Shown: positions 34,440 to 44,186, numbered from the stretch's first letter. The stretch is DNA of 64,000 nt from Verrucomicrobia bacterium Tous-C9LFEB (GCA_903970445.1 CAJCIP010000011.1:1-64000), one strand, 5' to 3'. Program-made: numbers and translations. Notes: generated by a model from the sequence alone, not told the origin.

Positions 34440-35828
34440 CTAAGCGCTTACTAATTCAGAGGCGTGCGTGTGAACGATATCAGCATGCGTGAATCGCATC
34501 TTGATGCCGTTTTTCGGTCGCAGGATGACCATGGCGCGCTCTTCGATCTCCTGGCCGGGTGACAGTTCAAAATCATAACGTCGGAGGATCATGCTCAGAA
34601 TCATGAGGATCTGTAGCATCGCATATTGATTGCCGATGCAGACTCGCGGGCCTCCGCCGAATGGCATATACGTAAACGGCGTACGCTGCTTCTCATTTTC
34701 CTTGACGAAGCGTTCAGGGCGAAACTGCTCCGGGTCGCCCCAAGCGTGTCGCGCGTGATGCGCGCCGTAGACATACACGATTACCATCGACCCGGCGGGG
34801 ATCACGACATCGCCCACACGATCTTCTTCTACAGCCATGCGGTCAATCATCCAGAACGGGGGATAGAGCCGCAGCGCTTCCTGAATGATCTGTGTGGTGA
34901 ACGGAAACTTCATAACGTCGGCGTGGCTCAAAGGAGCATCGCCGAGCACAGCATTAAACTCCTCGCGCACCCTGAGCAGATGTTCCGGGCGAGTGCTCAA
35001 GAGGTAGAGAAGCCACGATAGACCGTTCGACGAGGTCTCGTGTCCAGCGACCAGGAGTTGCATGCTTTCGCTAAGCACCATGGCATCGCTCATGCCTTCG
35101 CCGTCGGTGTAGCGGGCGTCCATCAGGCTTTGCAGCAAATCACTGCCGGGTGCCTGATGCCTACGAGCCTTGATGTACTCCAGCAGCACGTTGTCCGCCT
35201 GGGCGCGCATGTCTTCATGCTTCTTCAACTCACCGGACACCGCGAACCACGGGTTCAAATACGGCTGCAGTGTTTGCCGCACGATGAACTCTTGCACCGT
35301 GCAAATGGTGTCGCTCACGAGGTCAATGTCTTCGCGCTTCAGCTTTGCTCCGAAGAGGGAACGCGCGACCATCGCGAAGGTCATCTCCATAAGTTGCGGA
35401 TAAATATCGACGGGGCCTTCCTCAATCCGGCGATCAAACTCGAGCAGCGATTCTGCCAGTGAGTCCTGCATGATCGCGGAGAGAGCATCAAGCTGCTTGC
35501 GGTCGAAACCCTTTTGGATGAGCCGCCGCTGATTGCGCCATGGCTCACCTTCGGTAGTAAGGAGGCCTTTGCCGAGGAAATGGCCCATCCGTTTTACCTG
35601 AATCTCGGATTTGCGGTAGTTCTCGGCGTTCGTCTTCAACACGTGCTGAATCACGGCGGGATCTATTGTGACAATGGCTTCTTTCAGACCACCAAGATAG
35701 AACCGGAAAGTGCTGCCGAGGAGGCCCGAGTAGGCGGACAGAACCTTGATGGGATTCCGTGCCAGAGCGGGCGAATCCGTAAACGAGCGGAACCGCGAGA
35801 CGCCTGGGATGGATGCTGACAACGTCAC
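34440..35828 (-). CDS. Cytochrome P450
   Basis: A 462-residue P450. The oxygen-binding I-helix is LLVAGHETSSNGL, the ExxR motif is EALRLYPP, and the heme loop is FGGGPRVCIGN with the axial thiolate at Cys397. The start is GTG 35828. The general type resembles fatty-acid hydroxylases or desaturating P450s (CYP102 heme domain, CYP4, CYP110), with no fused reductase, so it needs a separate ferredoxin or reductase. It follows the desaturase gene by 101 bases on the same strand, and both face the FAAL-ACP-reductase gene. I infer oxidation of a fatty acyl chain held on the carrier or lipid. Confidence 0.94.
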   Translation of the reverse strand: MTLSASIPGVSRFRSFTDSPALARNPIKVLSAYSGLLGSTFRFYLGGLKEAIVTIDPAVIQHVLKTNAENYRKSEIQVKRMGHFLGKGLLTTEGEPWRNQRRLIQKGFDRKQLDALSAIMQDSLAESLLEFDRRIEEGPVDIYPQLMEMTFAMVARSLFGAKLKREDIDLVSDTICTVQEFIVRQTLQPYLNPWFAVSGELKKHEDMRAQADNVLLEYIKARRHQAPGSDLLQSLMDARYTDGEGMSDAMVLSESMQLLVAGHETSSNGLSWLLYLLSTRPEHLLRVREEFNAVLGDAPLSHADVMKFPFTTQIIQEALRLYPPFWMIDRMAVEEDRVGDVVIPAGSMVIVYVYGAHHARHAWGDPEQFRPERFVKENEKQRTPFTYMPFGGGPRVCIGNQYAMLQILMILSMILRRYDFELSPGQEIEERAMVILRPKNGIKMRFTHADIVHTHASELVSA

Positions 35829-35929
35829 ACCTCGCAGCAGCTTCGTCTACTTCGGCTGCCCGCAACAACACATTTAGTTTTACAGTCGCGCGCGGACACT
35901 GAATAAGGAACTCTCGAACGCCGTCCCAA

Positions 35930-37087
35930 TCATGCCCACGTTCCATTACCTAATTGTTTCAGAAGTACCAGGTGGTGCCAGACAGCGCGCCTCATCGTAG
36001 GGTGCTCTCTGTAGGGCACTCCGAACTCGGATGCAGTATCCCTAACGATCGCGGTCAGCGAGGCGTAATGGGTGTGGCATACGAACGGGCACAGGTGGTG
36101 CACCACATGATGATTGAGGCCACCCGTCAACCAGCCTACCGTGGGTTTCGTCGTGGCGTAGTCCGCGGTCGTTGCGAAAATGTGGTACACCCCGTTTTCG
36201 AACTCGTTGCGGCCCTCTGGAAAGTACGTGCTGTCTACCGTATGTGTCGTTTGAAAAACCAGCGCCACGCTGAGTCCCACGACAAGGTGAACGAGCAAGA
36301 ACGCTCCGGCTACCAACACGATGGGTTTGCCCAGAAGAAGTACCGGAAGCGCGAGCATGTAGGTAAAGTAAAACGCTTTACCAGCAAAAAGAATCACGTA
36401 TTCACGTAAGCGGTGATTCGTTTTCTTCAAGTAATCATGCTTGGGAAAAAAGAAGCATTCAAAGTCTCGGACGAAAACATAATCCAACGAGAAGATTGCG
36501 TACAGGAACAAAGCGTACACGTGCTGAAAGCGCTGCATGGGACGCAGTGGCTCATGTGGCGTAAACCGAAGCAGGCCACGACCCGTCAAAGCATCATCCT
36601 CACCATGAACGTTCACGCAGGAATGGTGGCCGCGATGATGCAGGATTCGCCACATGTACGAGCTGATCCCGCAAAGGTCGAATACATAATTAAGCGCCTT
36701 GTTGATGGAGGCCGTCGAGGAGATCGCGTTGTGATTGCTATCGTGTGCAATGTTCAGCAGAAGAAATGTTTGTGCCAGTCCGCCCACCAGATAAAGAGCA
36801 AGGAACCATTTTGCACTGGGGCGGAAGGCGTAGGTCGCAGCCCAACTGCCGGCGAGAACAGCGATTCCAACCCCAATCTTCACCCACATCGCGAAGTTAG
36901 CTTTTGGAGAGAGCTTCTGTTCACTGAAATACTTATCGAGCCGTCGGCGGAGCACTTTGGGAAAAGAAGGATCACCGGAGGCGCCGGTCGTTTCCGCTGC
37001 ATAGGTGTGAGGGACCAGATCCTCCACAAACCGGTCTGGCGTAACAACTGCGGCATCGAGCGGTGGAGTCATCAACTGGGCGGTCAC
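35930..37087 (-). CDS. Membrane fatty acid desaturase
   Basis: A 385-residue FA_desaturase-family protein with four to six helices and three His boxes: H115-DSN-H119, H150-HRG-HH155 and H326-HVV-HH331, enough for a di-iron centre. An N-terminal soluble segment precedes TM1. Such enzymes introduce a double bond, a second unsaturation or an acetylenic bond, or hydroxylate a lipid- or carrier-bound acyl chain. The start is GTG 37087. Divergent 466 bases away is the FAAL-ACP-reductase gene. The regiochemistry cannot be read from sequence. Confidence 0.92.
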   Translation of the reverse strand: MTAQLMTPPLDAAVVTPDRFVEDLVPHTYAAETTGASGDPSFPKVLRRRLDKYFSEQKLSPKANFAMWVKIGVGIAVLAGSWAATYAFRPSAKWFLALYLVGGLAQTFLLLNIAHDSNHNAISSTASINKALNYVFDLCGISSYMWRILHHRGHHSCVNVHGEDDALTGRGLLRFTPHEPLRPMQRFQHVYALFLYAIFSLDYVFVRDFECFFFPKHDYLKKTNHRLREYVILFAGKAFYFTYMLALPVLLLGKPIVLVAGAFLLVHLVVGLSVALVFQTTHTVDSTYFPEGRNEFENGVYHIFATTADYATTKPTVGWLTGGLNHHVVHHLCPFVCHTHYASLTAIVRDTASEFGVPYREHPTMRRAVWHHLVLLKQLGNGTWA

Positions 37088-37553
37088 GATGGTCTCCGCG
37101 AACTGTTATATGTTGCGCTAAGCCAACCGGAGTCCAAGTCTCCGATGTCTAAGTTGTGCTCAGCACAAGCGCTGCTTCAATGCTGATCGTAGCTTGGAAG
37201 CGCGACTCAAGCAAGGTGTCACGCGATCAACACCTTCTGATTTCCTAAGGCACAGGTAACTCCAACCGTCTCTGCTAGCATATGCGAATACTCACATACG
37301 ATTGCAGCGTCACAATTGCGACCGAAAGCTATAAACCTTCCGGACAACACGACTTGGCTCGTTGGCAGGTGTTAGAGAGCAACATGTCGTACCTTCGGTG
37401 TTCCGCCAAGGAGTCAACTTCGCACGGAGGGAACCACATCCTGATCTATTTTCCTCAGGAAAGAACACGAGAGCGCCGCAAACAATGAGATGCTCCACGA
37501 CCTTCCATCAGGCTTCCCGATCCAAACTTTCAAAGGGGCTTTGCTGAACCTTT
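37088..37553. other. Long intergenic region between the desaturase and FAAL genes
   Basis: 466 bases between divergent start codons. Short open frames occur but have no credible start sites or sequence features. CATATGCGAATACTCACATACG-type repetition near 37280 and a TATAAA at 37330 are possible promoter parts. This is the natural place for control of the whole lipid cluster. I see no RNA gene or clear operator. Confidence 0.4.
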
Positions 37554-40500
37554 ATGGCGTCGATTTTAGAAGAACTTGACCGCCTGGGCGAGGAGCATCC
37601 ACATAAGCTCCTGTTTTCCTATCTGGACCTCAATGGCAACGCCCTGGAAAGCTACACGTACGCGTCTTTCGTGTCGCGAACAAAGGCAATCGCAGGTCAC
37701 CTGCTGGAGGACAGACGCTTTGCTTACGGCGACCGGCTCCTTTTGGCGTACCCGCCCGGGCTGGAGATGATCTGCGCGTTCTACGGATGTGTGCGAGCAG
37801 GCCTCATTCCGGTTCCAGCTTATCCGCCAAGCTCAAGGGGATTCCAAAGCGCGCTGTACAAAATGGTGCACATCGCCAGAGATTGCCAGGCTGCCGGAGT
37901 TCTCACCAGCAGCGAGTATCACGCATCGCTGAAAACCAATCTGGCACGGAGCGGTGTAGCGGCCTCCGGTGTAGATGTGGACTACATTTCTGCTCTTCCA
38001 TGGATCGTTACGGAAACGTTCGAGCATGGAACGCTGCATGAGACGTTCCCCACGCCTGGGGACATTCTCTTCCTTCAGTACACCTCCGGCTCCACGATGG
38101 AGCCTAAGGGTGTGATGGTCACGCACGAGAACATCCTGCGGACAGCGCCTCTCGTGATCGACCACATGTCGCCCGTTGTTGTTTCTTGGTTGCCACAGTA
38201 CCACGACATGGGTCTGATCGGCTGCTATCTCTATCCGGCATTGCGAGGAGGAACGACGTACGGTTTTTCTCCGACAGATTTCATACAGCGTCCGGTGTTG
38301 TGGTTCGACGCGATGAGTACATACAAGGCGACCGCGACAGCCGCGCCGAACTTCGCGTACGAATACTGCTTGCGGGCCGGGCGTATCTCGAAGGAGAACC
38401 TGGTGCAGTGTGACCTGAGTGCGCTGCGGGTGCTGATGGTCGCAGCTGAGCCGGTGAAGGCAGAAACGTACACCCGCTTTCTTGAAGCGTTCCAGCCATA
38501 CGGATTGAAGGCAGAGACCTTCTACGCGGCCTACGGCCTTGCAGAGAACACGTTGGCTGTTTCCATGCGTGGACGCAACATCATTTCGGTACATAAAAAT
38601 GCCTTGGCGATGGGCAGAGTTCGCCTCGCCGCGGAAGCTTCCGAAATTGCGGCCTCCACAAAGTTGGTGAGTTGCGGCAAGGTCCTCCCGGGCATAGACG
38701 TAAGGATCGTCGAGCCTGAGCGCCACAATGTCCTGAACGATGGCAGCATTGGCGAAATATGGATCGCAGGCTCGGGCAAGTGCGTCGGCTATTGGAACAA
38801 TCCCCAGCTGACGCTGAAGCAGTTTCGAGCGAGGCTTGTAGACGACACGCCCTACGACGATGGTTTTCTCCGGACCGGTGACATGGGTTTCTTCCATGGC
38901 GGCGAGTTGTTCGTGTGCGGCCGCATTAAGGACATGATTATCCTGCGTGGCCAGAACTACTATCCTCAGGACATCGAAGGCGTTGTGGAGCGGTCATCAC
39001 CGCTCATTCGAGCGCACTGTGTCGCTGCTTTTCAGATTCATGAAGAGGCCGATCCCGCTTTGGCGATTGTGGCCGAAGTGAAGAATCCCAATCAGCTGCC
39101 TGATGCGCGAAAGATCGCGCAGGCCGTGCGTAACTTCCTCAATGTTGAAGTCGCGCTAATCTCGTTTATCGCTCCGCGCGCCATTCCGCGCACAAGCTCC
39201 GGCAAAATCATGCGCCACAAAGCGAAACAGATGTGGATGGCTGGTGACTTCAAGGTGCTGAATGAGTTCTCGCGAGAGAAAGATGCGGGTGCTTCGGGCG
39301 TGAATTCTGAAAGACTGACTGCCTTTGATGAAGTGAAGGCCCGCTACAACCTCACCGGCAACGAGTCCTACAACCTTGTCGAAGCGGGTCTCGATTCGCT
39401 CGACCTCGTGCTTTTTATGCACGAGCTAAAAGAACTGCTGAAAGACAAGGGCGCCGACGTACTGGCCCGGCAAGTAGACATTGGTGTGATTCAGCGCGTC
39501 AGTGTGGCTCAGCTTTTTCAACTCGCCGAGCAGTTGGAGAGTGCGCCAGAAGAAGCACTAGAGCACCTCCGTCTTGCGCTTCAGGCCTTCCGCGAGGAGC
39601 AGCGCTCGTCCGAGCGAGCAATGATGAGTAACGACCGGACGCTTGTGTTTGATCCTCCGGCGCCGGCTCCTGTCCCAAATCTCCCAGTCCCGCACAACGT
39701 GCTCCTTACGGGCGGTACGGGATTCATCGGACCCTTTTTGATGAAGAGTCTGCTGGAACAGACACGCGCGAAAATCTATGTGCTTGTCCGGGCATCCGAC
39801 GACGAAGGAGGCAAGAAGCGCCTTCGCGGTGCGATGGAGTCCATGGGATCGTGCAGCCAATCTCTGATGCAGATGTTCGAGTCGCGGGTAACGCCAATAT
39901 GTGGCGACCTAGGACAGCCAAGCCTTGGTCTGGCTCCTGACGCGTGGGATTTTTTTGCAAATGAGATCGACACCGTCTTTCACAACGGTGCGACTGTGAA
40001 CTACCTCTTCAACTACGACCGGATGCGCGATGCCAACGTGATGGGAACGAACGAAGTATTGCGGATGGCTTTCGAGGGCCGTCCCAAAGAGTTCAACTAC
40101 GTTTCCACCACGTTTGTCTTCGGTTGGGCGGTGAAGGACGTGCTGTGGGAAACGGACTTCAATGAAAATCTCGATCTACTCGACTTCGGTTACAGCCAGA
40201 CCAAGTGGGTAGCGGAGCAGGTCGTTGCGGATGCTCGCAGCAAAGGTCTCTCTACGCGGATCTTTCGTCCGGCGCTCGTAAGCCCATCCGTAAGCGGCGG
40301 AGGCAACAACTTTGACATTGCCGTGCGGCTCGTCGCGTTCATGGTGAACCACGGCATAGGTGTTGACGCATTGAATCAGGTGAGTTTCGTTCCAGCGGAC
40401 ATTGTTGCAAATAACATCGTGGCGATTTCAACCACGACAGGCACCGCAAACAAGACGTACCACATCGTGCGCGATGACTATGCAAACATGATCGACATCA

Positions 40501-40835
40501 CCAACCTCATCACCCGTTCGACGGGGCGCGAATTCGATGTGTTTCCGGTTCATGATTTCGTGCCGGAGTTGATCCGCCGCTGCCGTAAAGAAGATCTACT
40601 GTTTCCGTTGTTGGATTTCCTCGTAGGCTCGGTCGATAACATTACATCGATGGAGTTCAAGCGTTACGACAACTCCACTTACCAGGCTGCACGCGATGCC
40701 TCTGCGTGGGGACAACCCGATCCGACGCTTGAAGACACAGTGAACGGGATCCTAAAGTTCATGCATCGCAAAGGCATTATCGCGGTTGCGCCCCGAGAGA
40801 TCGACGCCGCCGTTTCGGTGGTTCCAGCGATTTAA
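37554..40835 (+). CDS. FAAL - acyl carrier - thioester reductase megaenzyme (carboxylic-acid-reductase-like)
   Basis: A 1093-residue multidomain protein. Residues 1-560 are an adenylating domain of the fatty acyl-AMP ligase type: P-loop Thr177 in QYTSGSTMEPKGVMVTHEN, RTGDMGF, and C-terminal catalytic Lys551 in RTSSGKIMR. Residues about 585-655 are a phosphopantetheine carrier with Ser615 (VEAGLDSLDLVL). Residues about 715-1050 are a thioester reductase: GGTGFIG from 720 and YSQTK (Tyr880, Lys884). It would activate a fatty acid with ATP, load it on the carrier, and release it with NAD(P)H as aldehyde or alcohol. Unlike most such proteins, there are no condensing domains. Its neighbours (desaturase, P450, MMPL) could modify the bound chain or carry the product out. 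Confidence 0.92.
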   Translation: MASILEELDRLGEEHPHKLLFSYLDLNGNALESYTYASFVSRTKAIAGHLLEDRRFAYGDRLLLAYPPGLEMICAFYGCVRAGLIPVPAYPPSSRGFQSALYKMVHIARDCQAAGVLTSSEYHASLKTNLARSGVAASGVDVDYISALPWIVTETFEHGTLHETFPTPGDILFLQYTSGSTMEPKGVMVTHENILRTAPLVIDHMSPVVVSWLPQYHDMGLIGCYLYPALRGGTTYGFSPTDFIQRPVLWFDAMSTYKATATAAPNFAYEYCLRAGRISKENLVQCDLSALRVLMVAAEPVKAETYTRFLEAFQPYGLKAETFYAAYGLAENTLAVSMRGRNIISVHKNALAMGRVRLAAEASEIAASTKLVSCGKVLPGIDVRIVEPERHNVLNDGSIGEIWIAGSGKCVGYWNNPQLTLKQFRARLVDDTPYDDGFLRTGDMGFFHGGELFVCGRIKDMIILRGQNYYPQDIEGVVERSSPLIRAHCVAAFQIHEEADPALAIVAEVKNPNQLPDARKIAQAVRNFLNVEVALISFIAPRAIPRTSSGKIMRHKAKQMWMAGDFKVLNEFSREKDAGASGVNSERLTAFDEVKARYNLTGNESYNLVEAGLDSLDLVLFMHELKELLKDKGADVLARQVDIGVIQRVSVAQLFQLAEQLESAPEEALEHLRLALQAFREEQRSSERAMMSNDRTLVFDPPAPAPVPNLPVPHNVLLTGGTGFIGPFLMKSLLEQTRAKIYVLVRASDDEGGKKRLRGAMESMGSCSQSLMQMFESRVTPICGDLGQPSLGLAPDAWDFFANEIDTVFHNGATVNYLFNYDRMRDANVMGTNEVLRMAFEGRPKEFNYVSTTFVFGWAVKDVLWETDFNENLDLLDFGYSQTKWVAEQVVADARSKGLSTRIFRPALVSPSVSGGGNNFDIAVRLVAFMVNHGIGVDALNQVSFVPADIVANNIVAISTTTGTANKTYHIVRDDYANMIDITNLITRSTGREFDVFPVHDFVPELIRRCRKEDLLFPLLDFLVGSVDNITSMEFKRYDNSTYQAARDASAWGQPDPTLEDTVNGILKFMHRKGIIAVAPREIDAAVSVVPAI

Positions 40836-40857
40836 CGAGGCATCCTTCGTCCAAGCA

Positions 40858-41655
40858 CTATGGTGCGCGCTGAAAGATAAGCTTCTCATTGAAGTGCTGG
40901 CCCGTTTCCAGTTCTCCAGAGCTGATGAGCGTCATGGTCTTGCCGTCGGGAGCCACGACCCAGCGATCCTTCTGTGTCACTTGCTGGTCGCGCCGGTAGA
41001 CCGCGTCGACTGTGTGACTGTCGACCTGGGTGAGTTGCACGGTATCGTTGCGTGAGTTTTTCAGGTCGTACGCTTTGCCATCGAAGTGGGCTGTGTAACT
41101 GTAATCGCTGCTAAAGCGCACGCCGTCACCTCTCGTAGCTTCGATTGTGAGCAAGTTTCCCTGCTTCATGCGAGTCTTGCTGACGTCCTGTGTCCAGTCG
41201 CCTGCAAAGGGATCGGGCCCGGCTTTCGCGGACGCGTTTCGAGTCCATACGGTGACCTGGTCAGGATGCCCGGGACGCGATGTGGTAAGTGTAAGTTCGC
41301 TGCCGTCTTTTGACAGGGCGTTATGAATTGTGGCGACGATGGCCCCATTCTTCTTCTCGATGACCTCAACTTGCTTCTTGCTGATCCTGTGCAGCTGAAT
41401 CTGATCGAACACGGGATTTGCTACGACAGGCAGTTGTTTACCGTCTGTCTTTGCCATGAAGTCGAGATGCGCCTCGCCCGTCATAAGCACATGCACCGTG
41501 CCGTTGGCAGAAACGATGCTGAGCTTGTCGGCAGGCTCAAGGGAAGACTGAGCGGAAACCAGCGTCCACGATCCAGCGCGCGGATCTGCCGCCAACGCGG
41601 AGATGGTCATGAATCCGAACAGGGCAGCAAGTGTAAATCGGGTAATCACAAGCAT
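40858..41655 (-). CDS. Exported protein of unknown function beside the FAAL gene
   Basis: About 265 residues from ATG 41655, with AGGAG 9 bases upstream; a longer frame to 42129 runs over another gene's start and lacks such a site. The signal peptide is MLVITRFTLAALFGFMTISA, cut near ALAADP. The mature protein is mostly beta with two similar halves (ADPRAGSWTLVSAQSSLEPA ... PDPFAGDWTQDVSKTRMKQG), each near 120 residues; this looks like a lipocalin- or calycin-like tandem. It converges with the FAAL gene 22 bases away and is divergent from the MMPL exporter. A periplasmic role in carrying or sensing a lipid is possible. No family is recognised. Confidence 0.8.
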   Translation of the reverse strand: MLVITRFTLAALFGFMTISALAADPRAGSWTLVSAQSSLEPADKLSIVSANGTVHVLMTGEAHLDFMAKTDGKQLPVVANPVFDQIQLHRISKKQVEVIEKKNGAIVATIHNALSKDGSELTLTTSRPGHPDQVTVWTRNASAKAGPDPFAGDWTQDVSKTRMKQGNLLTIEATRGDGVRFSSDYSYTAHFDGKAYDLKNSRNDTVQLTQVDSHTVDAVYRRDQQVTQKDRWVVAPDGKTMTLISSGELETGQHFNEKLIFQRAP

Positions 41656-41808
41656 AGTAAGTGGCTCCTGAGCCGAACACGGCGTCCACTGCTGTAGATG
41701 CATATTGGAACAAGTGAGAGCAGGCCTCAGGTACCCTAAAGACGTGATGACTGGCGGAGAAAATCTTGGAGCCATCGTGACAGGGCTGAGTGGGCCGCGT
41801 CTTTGCCG

Positions 41809-44064
41809 ATGATCAAAAGCTTTATACAATCCCCGCGCTTCTGGGCTGCTGCCGTTGTTCTCGCCGGTGTCCTTGCACTGCTTCCTTTTTCCTTCCACTC
41901 CGAACGCCACTTGGAGACTGCAACGCGGGTAGAGGGAAGCAACGCGCAGGCGGTTGTGCAGGAATTGAAGACGCGCTTTCATTCCCCCTTTGTAGATCAG
42001 GTCGTCTTGGTCATCGGAGGCCTGCCGTCGGCTGAAACAGACGAAGGTGCGGCCGCGCTCACCGCCATCGTGAACGGAATGAAGGATCAACCCGGCGTCT
42101 CCGGCGTGGTGTCCTATCTGGATTTGCATGACTCGATCTTTCTGGGCAAGGGCGGCGGAACCTACGTGGTCCTAGGGCTTTCTTCGCCCAATGGATCTGT
42201 TGAATCGCTGGTACCCGGCCTTTCTTCCCGAGCAAAGGCGCTCGCACAGGATCTTCGAGTTCGCTACCCGAAGGTGAATGTCGAATTGACTGGCGAGATC
42301 CCACTCAACTTTGATATTCGCAAAGCCAGTGCCGACGAGGTACAGCACAGTGAAAGCCTCGTCATTCCAGCGACACTTGTGCTTCTGTTACTCGCGTTCG
42401 GTAGCTTTGTCGCGGCGCTTATTCCCCTGGCGGTGGGCCAACTCGCAATTGCAACGACGCTCGCGATTGCCTCCCTGATCGCTACGCGTTTTCACCTGTC
42501 CATTCTGGTGCAAAACCTCGCGACGATGTTGGGGCTAGGCCTAGGCATTGACTACACGCTGCTAATGGTCAGCCGCTTTCGAGAGGCCATCGCCACAGGC
42601 CACGATGGCCCTTCAGCGTCGCTGATCGCGTCGAAGCGCGCCGGACGGACGCTGCTCATTTCAGCGTCCACCTTGGCCATTGGATTTGTTGCGCTGATCA
42701 CCGTGCCGATCAGCGAGATCCGGTCCATCGGGGTTGCAGGATGCCTGGTTGCAGCGACGAGTGTTTTGATGGCCAACTCGCTGGTGCCTGCGGTGCTAGG
42801 GATATTAGGCCGGCACATCGATGCAGGTCGAATGCCATTCTTGCCGCAGATGAATGTGCATCGTTCGGAACGCACCGGAACGCGGTGGCGTCACTGGGGG
42901 CAGAGAATCGTTGCCCATCCCTGGCTGGCCTTGGTGCTCGCAGGCGTTCCGCTGCTGGCGCTTGCGTGGCAGGCAACGCATCTGGATACAAGCTTGCCGA
43001 AAGGCGATTGGCTGCCGAAAGCTGCCGAGTCTGTTCACGCACTACACACGCTGGAGCAGATGGATCGAGCCGGGATCGTGCAATCGATGCGCGTGATCAT
43101 TGAGCTTCCAAACGATTCTATTTCGCAGAGTGACGCCGGCTGGGCCGCGATTGATCACGCGAGCAAAACGCTGGCGAGCGATCCTCGCTGTGAGCGTGTT
43201 ATCTCCATGACGACTCTCGCGAGCGGTGACCGATCGTTCCTTACCGACGTTTCCCGTGATACGCGGCGCACCTTCCTAAGTGGCGATGGACATGCTGCGC
43301 TGCTGGAGGTTCTTCCCAAGACGTCTATCTCTCTCCGTGAGCAGGTGGACTGGGTACGGGAGCTGCGCAAGGTAGGCGCACCTGCGCTGACCGGGAGTCC
43401 GCGATCTACAATGCTCGTCGGCGGCATTCCAGCGCTAAACGGTGATTACGAGCTGATCATTGAGAAAAGGTTTTTGCCAGTGACCGGGCTTGTAGTGCTG
43501 GGCACGCTGCTTGCATTGCTGGCGGGGTTCCGCTCAGCCGTTGTCGCGATCAAGGCGATTGTGTTGAACCTCGTTTCCGTGGCGGCAGCGTTCGGTGCTC
43601 TGGTGCTGGTTTTTCAGAAAGGGTATGGCAGCGGCCTGATTGGCATCCCTGTCGGAACAGGAAGTGTTTTTCCGCTTGTGCCAATCGTCACGTTTGCTAT
43701 CGTCTTCGGACTGAGCATGGACTATGAGGTTTTCCTCGTGGCTCGCGTGTTGGAGGCGAGAAAAAGTGGATTGAGTGAAGGTGATGCGATCGCTGAAGCA
43801 CTCGCACGAACAGCTGGTCTGATCACTAGCGCCGCCGCGATCATGATCGTCGTATTCGCCGCTTTCACCTTTGGGAACTTCCTCGTCGTGAAGATGATTG
43901 GCTTTACGTTAGCGGTCGCCGTGCTCATCGATGCGACACTTGTACGTATGGTTATCGGTCCCGCGCTCTTGTGTCTGGCCGGCGACTGGAACTGGTGGCC
44001 GGCAGGTCTAGGCGAGGCTACTCCGCAAGAGGCTGTGTGTGAGGTTTCGTCAAAGCCGCGCTAG
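41809..44064 (+). CDS. MMPL/RND-family lipid exporter
   Basis: A 751-residue MMPL protein from ATG 41809 (an in-frame TTG at 41803 precedes it). It shows two repeats of one helix, a periplasmic domain, and five helices. The proton-relay motifs are LGLGIDYTLLMVSRFREA in the first half and FGLSMDYEVFLVARVLEA in the second. MMPL transporters export lipids or lipid-like natural products, and their genes commonly accompany FAAL genes. Here one lies beside the FAAL-ACP-reductase, which supports export of the same product. The substrate is not known. Confidence 0.92.
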   Translation: MIKSFIQSPRFWAAAVVLAGVLALLPFSFHSERHLETATRVEGSNAQAVVQELKTRFHSPFVDQVVLVIGGLPSAETDEGAAALTAIVNGMKDQPGVSGVVSYLDLHDSIFLGKGGGTYVVLGLSSPNGSVESLVPGLSSRAKALAQDLRVRYPKVNVELTGEIPLNFDIRKASADEVQHSESLVIPATLVLLLLAFGSFVAALIPLAVGQLAIATTLAIASLIATRFHLSILVQNLATMLGLGLGIDYTLLMVSRFREAIATGHDGPSASLIASKRAGRTLLISASTLAIGFVALITVPISEIRSIGVAGCLVAATSVLMANSLVPAVLGILGRHIDAGRMPFLPQMNVHRSERTGTRWRHWGQRIVAHPWLALVLAGVPLLALAWQATHLDTSLPKGDWLPKAAESVHALHTLEQMDRAGIVQSMRVIIELPNDSISQSDAGWAAIDHASKTLASDPRCERVISMTTLASGDRSFLTDVSRDTRRTFLSGDGHAALLEVLPKTSISLREQVDWVRELRKVGAPALTGSPRSTMLVGGIPALNGDYELIIEKRFLPVTGLVVLGTLLALLAGFRSAVVAIKAIVLNLVSVAAAFGALVLVFQKGYGSGLIGIPVGTGSVFPLVPIVTFAIVFGLSMDYEVFLVARVLEARKSGLSEGDAIAEALARTAGLITSAAAIMIVVFAAFTFGNFLVVKMIGFTLAVAVLIDATLVRMVIGPALLCLAGDWNWWPAGLGEATPQEAVCEVSSKPR

Positions 44065-44186
44065 TCTCAGTTCGCTTCCATGGACTGCTTCGCTTTCTGA
44101 CGCCGGAACAATAAGAAGATCGACTGGCGTAGGTCCAGCACATTTGGTCAGCAGCTTGGCGAAGAGAGGCGACACGCTTAGCTAAA

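Noticed and set aside
36413-37186. 257-codon open frame antisense to the desaturase gene
   Set aside because: The desaturase His boxes and domain order are clear on the minus strand; the opposite frame has no recognisable pattern.
37282-37547. Short plus-strand frames in the desaturase-FAAL intergenic region
   Set aside because: They lack credible start sites and recognisable features, and overlap each other.
37833-38897. 354-codon open frame antisense to the FAAL gene
   Set aside because: It is a shadow of a GC-rich coding frame, with basic, low-quality composition and no family motif. The plus-strand FAAL motifs are continuous through the region.
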